DNA of 64,000 nucleotides from Actinoplanes sichuanensis (GTDB taxonomy: Bacteria > Actinomycetota > Actinomycetes > Mycobacteriales > Micromonosporaceae). Shown piece after piece: positions 37,801 to 44,064 of this stretch. Within the stretch, counting starts at the first letter, position 1. Every line of letters starts with the position of its first letter. The notes beneath the pieces were generated by a model that made no database searches, was not told the DNA's origin, and saw only the letters and a list, made by a program, of their open reading frames with translations. The stretch lies in assembly GCF_033097365.1 (NCBI RefSeq), contig NZ_AP028461.1:11187501-11251500 (forward strand). Direction: 5' to 3'. The position numbers and the translations under genes are program-made.

Positions 37801-38306
37801 ACACCGGCACCGGCCGGGTCACCATCAGCGGTACGGCCGCCGCCGGGACCAAGGTCGAGCTGCTCAGCGCGCCGGGCGTCTCCGGCGGCACGTTCAAGGT
37901 GGCCGCCACCACCCAGGCCGACGACGACGGCGCCTACTCGTTCCGGCCCAACTTCACCCACGGCTACCGGGTTCAGGTCCGTGCCGGTGGGCTGATCTCG
38001 CCGGTCCAGACCATCCAGGTGCGGCAGGATCCGGAGCTGACCGCGGTCTCCAACGCCAAGGGCACCGCGACACTCACGGTCTCCGGCGACCCTGACGAAC
38101 CCGGACAGAAGGTAACGATTCAGCGGCAGGTCAAGGGCGGCTGGGACGACCTGGAGGACGGCAAGCTCAACGCGAGCGGCAAGTACTCCACCACCGTGCG
38201 TTCCCTGAAAGCCGGGAACAATGTGTTCCGCGCGGTGATCGCCGCGACCCCGTCGCTCGGCATCCTCGCCGGCACCTCACCGGCCCGGACGGTCAAGGTC
38301 AAATAG
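28842..38306 (+). CDS. Giant secreted Calx-beta repeat protein (3154 aa), paralog 3
   Basis: About 25 Calx-beta-type domains. The N-terminal two thirds follow the same five-domain cassette as paralog 1 through four cycles, the second of which lacks its b domain. Two three-domain cassettes and the shared C-terminal module follow (SGTAAAGTKVELLSAPG, GYRVQVRAGGLISPVQTIQV, LTVSGDPDEPGQKVTIQRQ), ending RTVKVK. The signal region has VPFRLWAPARFRTAVS before the core. Domain type d repeatedly carries WTAxVxG...GSDPAExxDF and GTIRDxxxxxPP, and type c carries DGTAVxxxxGxGxxDY. The third and fourth cassettes differ by substitutions in almost every strand, so they are older copies than those in paralog 2. 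Co-transcribed with paralog 2 (30-bp gap) and followed by a strong terminator. No anchor motif or enzymatic domain was seen. Confidence 0.93.
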   Translation: MRNRRNIRTSDDVPFRLWAPARFRTAVSVIAATAAGFVPATAILPRPALALTVPTVTVADAAEVAEGETLHFPLTLSEPAAYPVSVRVSTEGGTAIGGNDDYTTLTGVEVVFDPGQTVKTVDVPTRADNSPEDEPETVNLRIIDPGAVNPGVRMTGMGRIVDARLMVNAVQPIIEGDDPGRTQEFDVSLNVAFQTTVTVEYSLLDGSALAGQDYTAATDVPLTFAPGERTKRIQVTINGDDADGDGVDKYFQIAFSDLTGGSVVGLETRTFNILDDDGVPQIAAVTSRTLPEGDSGPTVATFTVILTNPATEEVVLGVSAQDQTAVQAPGAIGADDYDVPPTVTFETGESTATFDVRINGDEVYEKDESARITVAPGTGLIGSTSEATLIITNDDDRPQITLDPLDQPEGMQANLSFTVTGEAQEAFPWNARIENVSDGVADPAEPYDYQSSGLSQFWGPNNSGTLQPGDERIDLGPIQFNNDNRDEYDEMLKVILDAPGLGQFHGFGTIRDSESDKEPQLVLPERFAVKESDPAKLPFKLEFPTGWPSQNTATSTEKTVKVDYTVQGASAQEGVDFTAASGTLTFSLQPSAGGPLAYAADITIPISEDWMPEGDEFFTVVLSNPRNVVLNRPLNNEVSDASVDVYVMSDIRQVNVGNAAATREGRSLLFPVTLNVPSDVPITVKLAVTGGTATAGADYSEWIQPVRFQGMWDTRRDFMVNTIPDDEVEAEPETVSVSIIDPDLAMLGPGVTATGTITDEEPALPAIESVTAVPQPEGNGYSQVPFEVELTAPSPQDVTLNLTGDDGTAVQPMNGMGTNDYSLPPTVTIPANQTTATFWVTVYGDMVYEKDETASIIVTPRENDPLVGGGPQSATLSIVNDDAKPTFVLERLERDEGNLGAFVRFSVTGDAQDPIPLTATLEGAADDFGSDPAEDGDLDKSGFQSTVTLPPGARQLELGVLDFRIDHVDEFDETFRVTVEDPDGVRTSGFGTIRDNWNDQQPRIVLANPMSVLEGETATVPVRLDYTGNGGNTTGSEKPISVDYAVHPNGASQDDFRPTGGTLDFPPNATEMGFTIATVADQIPEQDEMINIVLVNAKNASADGAWGNMTIKETPSAVSIGPPPATVVEGAPLRFPVTLDRPSAYPINVSISVASGTANVNEDYQSFYNTTVYFNPGETSRFVDVWTNSDNVAEPDPETITLEITNTGGATAGNLTATGEIVDGVITVTPVGEITEGTSGVRDQLFDVRLSAPVDMPLWLSYDLVAGTASSYQDFDPNSGQLNFQPGETHKQISVPIRGDLLPEGAGETFKIRLYNNSGGMVYRETKEYTFTIVEDDTPATVLAMDPVTVNEGGFNTMTAWFTVRLSQPTAAPLRLQVTGVDGSAVRAMNGIGGMDYAAYDNFVYFQPGQDTATFGVQVFGDMIYEQDETATIVVRPEDGEPNVVGPPQEATLTIVNDDAAPKLTLDGPDQWEGNQWAGVSFTVTGQAQDAIAWTASVAGAADDNGSDPAEDDDFDASNLRLSGTLEPGANRIDLGAIALRTDNVDEFDETIRISVSSPGAGSSAGFWTVRDSGNDQPPRIMLGTPLTVIEGGPATVPVKLDYSWNGGMTTGSEKPISVQYNVQPGSATETDDYSPTSGTLTFAPGATEATLTIPTTADSVVEPEETVNISLFNPRNADMGNGWGTLTIKETPPVVSVGTPAAGVVEGQTIRFPVTLDRPSGSPITIRVSTTDGTAIGDVDYERIYDQWVTFQPGEITKTIDVRTRYDGDTEPGSETVGLTITDTGGAIAGTLTATGKMLDGVISVTPVGEIFEGHAGVRDQVFEVRLSMAVDARIQMDYEILAGTATPSVDFDLVQPGQIVFEPGEMTKQIVVPIRGDTTAEPADETFLIRLQHIYTTVPFSGGGDHLFSIIDDDGPSGIAAVGSVAQEEGGAATQATFTVKLSHPTAVPLDLPITADDGTAVRTGSGAGGQDFTVPSSVHFDAGQYSATFDVQINGDAVYEKDETAAIIVSPPAGDQDVSGEPRTGTLTIVNDDAAPKLTFDGFDQSEGTGGIGVWFTATGTAQDPLPWTATVGGDVFNGSDPAEETDFTRTGLTLSGTLAPGGTRVDVGTLDFTMDSADEYDETIKVAADLEGGTSTGFGTIRDWHTQLPPKVIPAGQVSVNEAGTAFVPVNLDFTAVPGNTATSTEKVVTVDYSTAPNTATADVDYQTTTGTLVFDPSTTSADIAVPTLPDADDAEGDESFLVLLGNTRNADLGATSSTVTIKGPAAPVPTFQVTPDVYVTEGQSAAQITVSLSEPTFTPVQFAVSTTDGTARHGGSGPGGDDYMTPMLLLTIPAGATTGTITIPIIGDAVFEPKESAQVTVALATGETDAVGTPQQSTLTIADDDPVPSVTLNPVTGQEGGAVDVMAVPEGVAQEPIDFLMNLSGDATDGADPAEAVDFSAVPRAVLPGGSTGPVSVGSVKLAADKIDEDVESVKVTLENLADPGQPAVSTRVRVLDDPIDQPPAVGVETVSVSEGAGVAEIPVSLRYETGNDATSTERPISIQYLTTPASAGADDFGSPISSNPLVIQPGATSGTIRVPITNDNRFEPSEVFMVQATGLAPADVRAAVDLAVITIDDDDSASRPSFSATDTLTVRESAGSAGVTVELSTAAPSDIDLTVGVRDGTATDTGPGAGGDDYDLPPTAVRIPQGARSATVNLPIRPDDVYEGDEKAQVTVALAAGEDDAVGSPREVTLAITDDDAAPTFSLEPTAATVAEGDTIELFGTVKGVAQREYRIDTSAAAGAAAADDAAEPDDYELEQAPVTVPGGTPSGTRLRLGAISFPGDSIDEDTESATVSIAGTTRTFRINDDPADTPPTVSIDGASVGESDGRVSLTVDLRFSGATSTERIISVPWQTVDGTADAGKDYTKSGGTLTFAPGTTTATVTVPILGDTKDESDQTFTVRLGSASPADVKVTEPDGLVTIEDDDKAKAPTVSAPASNTGTGRVTISGTAAAGTKVELLSAPGVSGGTFKVAATTQADDDGAYSFRPNFTHGYRVQVRAGGLISPVQTIQVRQDPELTAVSNAKGTATLTVSGDPDEPGQKVTIQRQVKGGWDDLEDGKLNASGKYSTTVRSLKAGNNVFRAVIAATPSLGILAGTSPARTVKVK

Positions 38307-38317
38307 GTCCGAACGTG

Positions 38318-38349
38318 GTGAAGGGCGGTCCGTACGGACCGCCCTTCAC
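38318..38349 (+). terminator. Perfect 32-bp palindromic terminator after paralog 3
   Basis: GTGAAGGGCGGTCCG and its exact complement CGGACCGCCCTTCAC flank a central TA, 12 bases after the stop codon. The RNA would form a very stable 14-15 bp stem, followed by CCGTTTCCC. It should end the paralog 2-3 transcript and isolate the riboswitch-controlled fourth gene. Confidence 0.8.
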
Positions 38350-38606
38350 CCGTTTCCCGGGACGTCCACCCCGGGCGGCGAGTACAGTTCGCCGCTGGTC
38401 AGGGTGCCGTCGCGGGCCGGTCAGAGCCACGCGACCAGGCCGTTTCCCGGCTATGTGAAGGACTTTCTACCGAAAAACCCGTTCCGCCGCGAACGGTCCG
38501 ATACGCCGGTTAGATTGCAGTTGGCGCCGCCTCACGCGGATCATCAAATCCGGTGTTTGCGCTGCTGAGAGCCGGTTTCGAATCGGCACCCCGAACCGCC
38601 CTAGGT
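38350..38606 (+). promoter_or_regulatory. Promoter and upstream leader of the fourth Calx-beta gene
   Basis: This non-coding stretch holds a TAGATT -10-like hexamer at 38511-38516, the same as in the promoters of the first two paralogs, but no TCATAA lies 17 bases upstream. Further upstream are a second small inverted repeat (GCGGCGA 38375-38381 with TCGCCGC 38389-38395) and a direct repeat CCGTTTCCCGG at 38350 and 38440. If transcription starts near 38523, about 85 nt precede the riboswitch aptamer; no structure in that part was recognised. Confidence 0.45.
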
Positions 38607-38688
38607 GCGGTACCCGAACAGGCAAACCCGTCGCGAGACGGGGACGCAAAGCCAGGGGCCTCCCCGCTGGAGGTAGCCCAGCCGCCGA
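38607..38688 (+). promoter_or_regulatory. GEMM-I cyclic-dinucleotide riboswitch
   Basis: The aptamer matches the GEMM-I fold element by element. P2 is GGC (38621-38623) with GCC (38651-38653). AAA is followed by a 6-bp stem CCCGTC/GACGGG (38627-38632/38637-38642) capped by a GNRA loop GCGA (38633-38636). The invariant internal strand GACGCAAA is at 38643-38650. P3 is a short hairpin CCTCC/GGAGG (38659-38663/38669-38673), then GTAGC (38673-38677). P1 closes with GCGGT (38607-38611) and GCCGC (38681-38685), then CGA. The ribosome binding site GAAGGAG (38687-38693) directly abuts P1, so control of translation initiation is likely. The base before the P2 GGC is A38620, where c-di-GMP-selective members such as Vc2 have G20; A there is linked to cGAMP recognition. 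Confidence 0.9.
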
Positions 38689-38704
38689 AGGAGACAGGAA
38701 GAGA

Positions 38705-41700
38705 ATGCGTCATCGACCCATCCAAACGGCGCCGCGAGAGCGGGTGCCGTTCACGCTCTGGGGACGGAAGCGGATCCGGACAGTGCTGGCGACGATTGCC
38801 GCCTCGGCTGCTGGTCTGATCCCGGTGGCCCTGGTCAGCTCCCCAGCCCACGCGAGCGTCGACAACCTCATCATCAGCGACGCCGGCGCCTGGGAAGGCT
38901 CCAAGGTCACCTTCACCCTGACCTACACCGGCGCCGCAGCCGCCACCTTCAAGACCATCGCCACCGCGGTGACCGGTGTTGGAACCGGGCATGCTGTCGC
39001 AGGCGGAACCGACTACACGACCGCGCCCAGCCGGACGAGTTACACCTTCCCCGGCACGGCTTCCGGCGGAACCAACACCGTGACCGTGACCGTGGACACG
39101 GTCGCGGATGGTGACAACGCTGATGAGACATTCAGCCTCGTTGTGACGGACGCGCTGGACAACACCAAGACCGCCACCGGCACCATCTGGGCGGTCGCGG
39201 ACGCGGCCTACCCCGTGTTCACCCTTTCGCCGAGCGCTGCGTCGGTCGCCGAGACCGCGTCCAAGAACGCTTCGGGCGCGACAGTCCAAAAGACTGTCAC
39301 CGTGACGGCGACGTTGGACAAGACCCTTGCCCACCCGGTGACCCTGCCGGTGGCGACGGTCAGCGCCGGCGCCACGATCGCGGATGCGGTCTCCACCGGC
39401 GGTGAGCTCCGTGACTACACGGCACTGCCGTCGACGGCGACGATCACCATTCCCGAGTACTCCTACACGGGCAGCGTGACCGTCGAGCTCTACGACGACG
39501 CCGTCGACGAGACGAACTCCGGTGGTCAGAGTTTCAAGGTGCAGTCCGCGGGCACACCGGTGATCGTCAAGTCCGGGGTCACCGACTCCGATAAAAGCAC
39601 GATCACTATCACGGACGACGATCCGGCGCCGGTGGCGTCCATCGGTAACGCTCCGGCGGCGGATGAAGGGGGCTACCTCAACTACCCCTTGACGCTGGAT
39701 CGGCAGTCCGACTCGACGTCGCTGAACGTCAAGTACTTGACGGGCGACGGAACGACGCTTCCCGACTCGAACCCGGCAGTCGCCGCCGACCTCGACCCGG
39801 CCGTTACCGTGGCCGCGGACGTGCCGATCGCCGCGTACTCGAAGGGCCGCCTGATCGCGGTCAAGGCGAAGGACGACACCGCCTTCGAGGGGCCCGAGAA
39901 CACCAAGGTGACGATCTCGACGCCGACCGGCGTGACGATCGGTACCGCCACCGGCACCGGCGTCATCAACGACGGCGACTCCGGTCCCACGCTGGACCTG
40001 ACCACCGCGGGTGACCCGGCCGACGGCCTTCCGAGCGGCACCACCTTCAAGGAGCTCGCGACCGGCGAGAACGTCCGTAACATCGCGGTCACCCTGAACG
40101 CCTCCACGGCCGGCCCCTTCCAGGTGCCGATCAAGGTCGACTACTCCTTCAAGGACGGCACCGCGCTGAACGGTGTCGACTACAAGGGCACCGCGGGCAG
40201 CTTCACCATCCCGGTCGGTGCGACCCGGGCGACATGGAGCGGCAAGATCCCGGTCACGATCATCGGTGACACCATCGACGAGACCGGCAACGAGACGTTC
40301 GACGTGGTGCTGAGCAGCAGCACCAAGACGGTCGCCGAGGCCACCAAGACGATCACGATCACCGAGGACCCGACGGACGACGTCGCGCCGACCTGGACTA
40401 CTGCGGACGTCTCGATCGTCGAGGGCAACACCGGCACCACGACCGCCAAGGTGCCGATCACCCTGAGCGGTCCGGCGGCGGCGGATGTGCTGTTCACCGC
40501 AACGTTCAACACGCCGGGCAGCGCAACCGAGACCGGTGTCAACTCGGGCCTCACTGTCGGCGACAACGACTATGACCTGCCGGCCGTGCGCAGCACGACG
40601 ATCAAGGCCGGTCAGCAGTCGGCTTTCCTCGAATTCCCGATCAACGGAGACACGGTCTTCGAACGGGACGAGGCATTCATCGTCGACATCGACACCACCA
40701 GCACCGTGGTCAATGACAACCTCACAGCAGATGTCCTGCACTCGGCGCGAGTGGCGATCACTAACGACGACGCGAAGCCGACGGTGAACCTCACCCAGAT
40801 CAGCGGGACCGAGAGCGGTTCGATCCGGGTAGCCGGCACGCTCACCGGTGTCTCGCAGTACCCCTACGACCTGAGCCTCGTCGTGGCGGGTAGTGGAGAC
40901 AACCCGGCGACTCCGGGCACGGACTTCGAGCTGCCGGCCGGATTCACCACCACGCCCATCAAGATCACCAAGGGGCAGACCGCACTGACCGGAACGCTGG
41001 GTGACATCTACCTGGCGCCGGACGACGCCGACGAGCCTCTCGAGACGTTCAGCATCGAGGTCAAGGAGACCACGGCATCGCCGCAGGGCTTCACCGATTC
41101 CACGGCCACCTTCCGGATCAATGACGACCCGGCGGACCTTCCGCCGGCGGCCTCGATCCGCGACGAGTCGATCGGTGAATGGGAGAAGTCGGTCGACGTC
41201 CACGTGGACTTCGCCTTCGACGAGAACACCAAGTCCACCACGCAGACCGTGAACATCCCCTGGTGGACGGTTCCGGGCAGCGCTCGCGAGGACGAGGACT
41301 ACAAGGGCTCGAAGGGCATGATCACCCTCAAGCCCGGTGACCTCAGCGCCGTGATCAACGTTCCCGTCATCGACGACAAGTTGAAGGAGAACGACGAGGA
41401 GTTCCACGTCAAGCTGGGCGTCGCCACCCCGACGGGTGCGGCGGTGACCCGGGGCGACGGCACGGTCACGATCAAGTCGGAGGACAAGGCCGACCCGGTC
41501 ACCCCGACGCTGAGCGCGACCGGTCCGTCGAAGGGTGTCGGCCTGGCGAAGTTCGTCGGCACGGCCGCTCCGAACACGACGGTCGAGCTGTGGGGCGCCG
41601 CTCTCCCGGAGACCGACCCGAAGGCCTTCAAGTACATCAGCGAGACGACCGCCGACGATGACGGTTACTTCGAGCTGGCGCCGAAGTCCCTCGCCTCCGG

Positions 41701-42040
41701 CTGGGCGTTCGTCGCCCGGTCGCAGGAGATCAACTCGGCGGTCAAGACCGTCAAGGTGACGCAGCTGCCGTCCTTCTCGGCGAGCTCCTCGAAGAAGGGC
41801 AAGCTGAGCGTCTCGGTGGCGGGCAACCCGCGGATGGCCGGCCAGGCCGTCTCGGTGCAGCGTTACACCGGCGGCAAGTGGGTGACCATCGGCAAGGGCA
41901 CCACCACTGACAGCGGCTGGAAGGGCACCATCAGCGTCAAGACGAAGTCCAAGGTCACGCTGCGGGCCTGGGTCGCCGGTGACGCGAGCATGGGTATCAA
42001 CGCCGGGTACTCGGCTCAGAAGAAGGTCACCATCAAGTAA
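38705..42040 (+). CDS. Secreted Calx-beta repeat protein (1111 aa), paralog 4, riboswitch-controlled
   Basis: The smallest member of the tandem family. About seven Calx-beta-type domains, several divergent (the first, DNLIISDAGAWEGSKVTF, and the third lack parts of the acidic consensus), then the last three in the c-d-e order seen in its paralogs (IVEGNTGTTTAKVPITL; PTVNLTQISGTESG; SIRDESIGEWEKSVDV). The signal motif is VPFTLWGRKRIRTVLAT, with cleavage probably after PAHA. The C-terminal module is present but Lys-rich and more distant (GTAAPNTTVELWGA..., SVAGNPRMAGQAVSVQRY), ending KKVTIK. It starts 12 bases after the GAAGGAG that borders the riboswitch and ends at a strong terminator. It is therefore the family member directly tied to cyclic-dinucleotide levels. 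A surface or matrix role is inferred. Confidence 0.92.
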   Translation: MRHRPIQTAPRERVPFTLWGRKRIRTVLATIAASAAGLIPVALVSSPAHASVDNLIISDAGAWEGSKVTFTLTYTGAAAATFKTIATAVTGVGTGHAVAGGTDYTTAPSRTSYTFPGTASGGTNTVTVTVDTVADGDNADETFSLVVTDALDNTKTATGTIWAVADAAYPVFTLSPSAASVAETASKNASGATVQKTVTVTATLDKTLAHPVTLPVATVSAGATIADAVSTGGELRDYTALPSTATITIPEYSYTGSVTVELYDDAVDETNSGGQSFKVQSAGTPVIVKSGVTDSDKSTITITDDDPAPVASIGNAPAADEGGYLNYPLTLDRQSDSTSLNVKYLTGDGTTLPDSNPAVAADLDPAVTVAADVPIAAYSKGRLIAVKAKDDTAFEGPENTKVTISTPTGVTIGTATGTGVINDGDSGPTLDLTTAGDPADGLPSGTTFKELATGENVRNIAVTLNASTAGPFQVPIKVDYSFKDGTALNGVDYKGTAGSFTIPVGATRATWSGKIPVTIIGDTIDETGNETFDVVLSSSTKTVAEATKTITITEDPTDDVAPTWTTADVSIVEGNTGTTTAKVPITLSGPAAADVLFTATFNTPGSATETGVNSGLTVGDNDYDLPAVRSTTIKAGQQSAFLEFPINGDTVFERDEAFIVDIDTTSTVVNDNLTADVLHSARVAITNDDAKPTVNLTQISGTESGSIRVAGTLTGVSQYPYDLSLVVAGSGDNPATPGTDFELPAGFTTTPIKITKGQTALTGTLGDIYLAPDDADEPLETFSIEVKETTASPQGFTDSTATFRINDDPADLPPAASIRDESIGEWEKSVDVHVDFAFDENTKSTTQTVNIPWWTVPGSAREDEDYKGSKGMITLKPGDLSAVINVPVIDDKLKENDEEFHVKLGVATPTGAAVTRGDGTVTIKSEDKADPVTPTLSATGPSKGVGLAKFVGTAAPNTTVELWGAALPETDPKAFKYISETTADDDGYFELAPKSLASGWAFVARSQEINSAVKTVKVTQLPSFSASSSKKGKLSVSVAGNPRMAGQAVSVQRYTGGKWVTIGKGTTTDSGWKGTISVKTKSKVTLRAWVAGDASMGINAGYSAQKKVTIK

Positions 42041-42056
42041 GTCCTGGTGATACGAG

Positions 42057-42084
42057 ACGGGGGCGGCCGAGAGGCCGCCCCCGT
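42057..42084. terminator. Bidirectional terminator hairpin
   Basis: ACGGGGGCGGCC and GGCCGCCCCCGT form a perfect 12-bp stem around a GAGA loop, followed by TCCGTTGTGTG. It lies between convergent genes (Calx-beta paralog 4, stop 42040, and the ABC exporter gene, stop 42103) and should serve both. Confidence 0.85.
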
Positions 42085-42102
42085 TCCGTTGTGTGTGCCG
42101 GG

Positions 42103-44064
42103 TCAGTCGACTTCGGCGACGGCCTGGGCGAACTGCGCGGAGTAGAGCCGGGCGTACGCCCCACCACTGGCGATCAGCGATTCGTGGGTGCCCTGCTCGA
42201 CGATCGACCCGTTCTCCATCACCAGGATCACGTCGGCGTCGCGGATGGTGGAGAGCCGGTGCGCGATGACGAAGCTGGTCCGGCCGCTGCGCAGGGTGGC
42301 CATGGCCCGCTGGATCAGCACCTCGGTACGCGTGTCGACCGAGCTGGTGGCCTCGTCGAGGATCAGGATGCTCGGTTCGGCGAGGAACGCCCGGGCGATG
42401 GTGACCAGCTGTTTCTGCCCGGCGCTGACGTTCGAACCCTCCTCGTCGATCTTCGTGTCGTAGCCCTCGGGGAGCATCCGCACGAACCCGTCGACGTGGG
42501 CGGCCTCGGCGGCCTGATGGATGGCTGCCTCGTCGAAGACCGAAGCCCCGTACCCGATGTTCTCGGCGATGCTGCCGCCGAACAGCCAGGTGTCCTGCAG
42601 CACCATGCCGATCTGCTCGCGCAGTTGCTCGCGCGGCATGGTCGCGATGTCCACACCGTCCAGAGTGATCCGGCCGCCGGTCACGTCGTAGAACCGCATC
42701 AGCAGGTTGACCAGGGTGGTCTTGCCGGCGCCGGTGGGTCCGACGATCGCGACGGTCTGTCCGGGCTCGACGCTGAGGTTCAGGTTCTCGATCAGCGGTT
42801 TGTCCGGCAAGTAACGGAACGACACGTCCTCGAACGCGATCCGCCCGCGCACCCCGTCGAGCTCGACCGGAGCCGGATCGGGGGACTGCTCGGGCGCGTC
42901 GAGCAGGGCGAACACCCGCTCCGCCGACGCCACCCCGGACTGCACCAGGTTCGCCATGCTGGCCACCTGGGTGAGCGGCTGGCTGAACTGGCGGGAGTAC
43001 TGGATGAACGCCTGCACCTCGCCGAGGCTCAGCGAGCCGGACGCCACCCGTAGACCGCCGACCACCGCGACCAGCACGTAGTTGACGTTGCCGATGAACA
43101 TCATGGCCGGCTGGATCAGTCCGGAGACGAACTGGGCGCGGAAGCTCGACGCGTACAGCTTCTCGTTGTGTTCCTGGAAGGTCGCCGCCGCCTCGCCCTG
43201 CCGGCCGAAGACCTTGACCAGGGTGTGCCCGGTGAACATCTCCTCGATGTGGCCGTTGAGCTGCCCGGTGACCTTCCACTGGGCGACGAACTGCGGCTGG
43301 GACCGCTTGCCGATCACGGTGGTCAGCCAGATCGACAGCGGCACCGTGACCAGCGCGATCAGCGCCAGCAGCGGGGAGATCCAGAACATCATCCCGAGTA
43401 CGCCGACGATCATCAGCAGGGCCGTCACCAGTTGGGCGAACGTCTGCTGCAGGGTCTGCGCGATGTTGTCGGTGTCGTTGGTGGCGCGGCTCAGCACCTC
43501 ACCGCGCGGCTGCTTGTCGAAATAGGACAGCGGCAGCCGGCCGAGCTTCTCCTCCACCTGCTGCCGCAGGTCGTAGACGGCGGCCTGCACGGCGCGGGTG
43601 GTGAGCCGGCCCTGCAGCACGCCGAAGACCCAGGCGAACACGTAGACGAGCGCCACCCAGGCGAGGACCTGACCCAGCCGGTCGAAGTCGATGCCCTGCC
43701 CCGGGATGAAGTCGACGCCGGACAGCAGATCGGCCTGGGTGTTCTGGCCGTTGGCCCGCAGGTACTCGATGACCTGGTCCTTGGTGGCACCGGGCGGGAA
43801 GCCGGGCATCCGACCGATCACCCCGCCGAAGATCACGTCGGTGGCGTGGCCGAGAAGGTACGGCCCGAGAACCGACAGGAAGACCCCGAGGGCGCCGAAG
43901 AACAGTGCGCCGCCGACGAACAGGCGCTGTGGCTTGAGCAGCGCGAGCAGGCGTTTGGTGGAGCCCTTGAAGTCCTGCAGCTTCTCCGGCGGCCCACCGC
44001 CCATCATCATGCGAGCGGCGGGCGGCCCGCCCGGAACGGGCCCACGGCGTTGAGGTTGACTCAT
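42103..44064 (-). CDS. Heterodimeric ABC exporter subunit, catalytically complete half
   Basis: A 653-aa half-transporter: a cytoplasmic Gly/Pro/Met-rich start, six membrane helices (about residues 45-345) and a C-terminal ATPase. Walker A is GPTGAGKTT, Walker B LILDEATSSVD with the catalytic Glu, and the H-loop is AHRLSTIRDAD, but the signature is NVSAGQKQ rather than LSGGQ. An extra loop of about 60 residues between helices 1 and 2 (GRMPGFPPGATKDQVIEYL...) is typical of the LmrD/TM288-like subunit. The ATG overlaps the stop of the partner gene (ATGA). Combined with that partner, one ATP site is canonical and one degenerate, as in TM287/288 and BmrCD multidrug exporters. Confidence 0.93.
   Translation of the reverse strand: MSQPQRRGPVPGGPPAARMMMGGGPPEKLQDFKGSTKRLLALLKPQRLFVGGALFFGALGVFLSVLGPYLLGHATDVIFGGVIGRMPGFPPGATKDQVIEYLRANGQNTQADLLSGVDFIPGQGIDFDRLGQVLAWVALVYVFAWVFGVLQGRLTTRAVQAAVYDLRQQVEEKLGRLPLSYFDKQPRGEVLSRATNDTDNIAQTLQQTFAQLVTALLMIVGVLGMMFWISPLLALIALVTVPLSIWLTTVIGKRSQPQFVAQWKVTGQLNGHIEEMFTGHTLVKVFGRQGEAAATFQEHNEKLYASSFRAQFVSGLIQPAMMFIGNVNYVLVAVVGGLRVASGSLSLGEVQAFIQYSRQFSQPLTQVASMANLVQSGVASAERVFALLDAPEQSPDPAPVELDGVRGRIAFEDVSFRYLPDKPLIENLNLSVEPGQTVAIVGPTGAGKTTLVNLLMRFYDVTGGRITLDGVDIATMPREQLREQIGMVLQDTWLFGGSIAENIGYGASVFDEAAIHQAAEAAHVDGFVRMLPEGYDTKIDEEGSNVSAGQKQLVTIARAFLAEPSILILDEATSSVDTRTEVLIQRAMATLRSGRTSFVIAHRLSTIRDADVILVMENGSIVEQGTHESLIASGGAYARLYSAQFAQAVAEVD

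Noticed and set aside
11147-38306. Regular DNA repeats as a CRISPR array or transposon cluster
   Set aside because: Repeats are in-frame coding cassettes of 0.3-1.7 kb with no spacers, transposase or terminal inverted repeats.
38318-38349. Perfect palindrome as an operator or attachment site
   Set aside because: It sits 12 bases after a stop codon with a GC-rich stem and following pyrimidines, which fits a terminator better; no integrase nearby.
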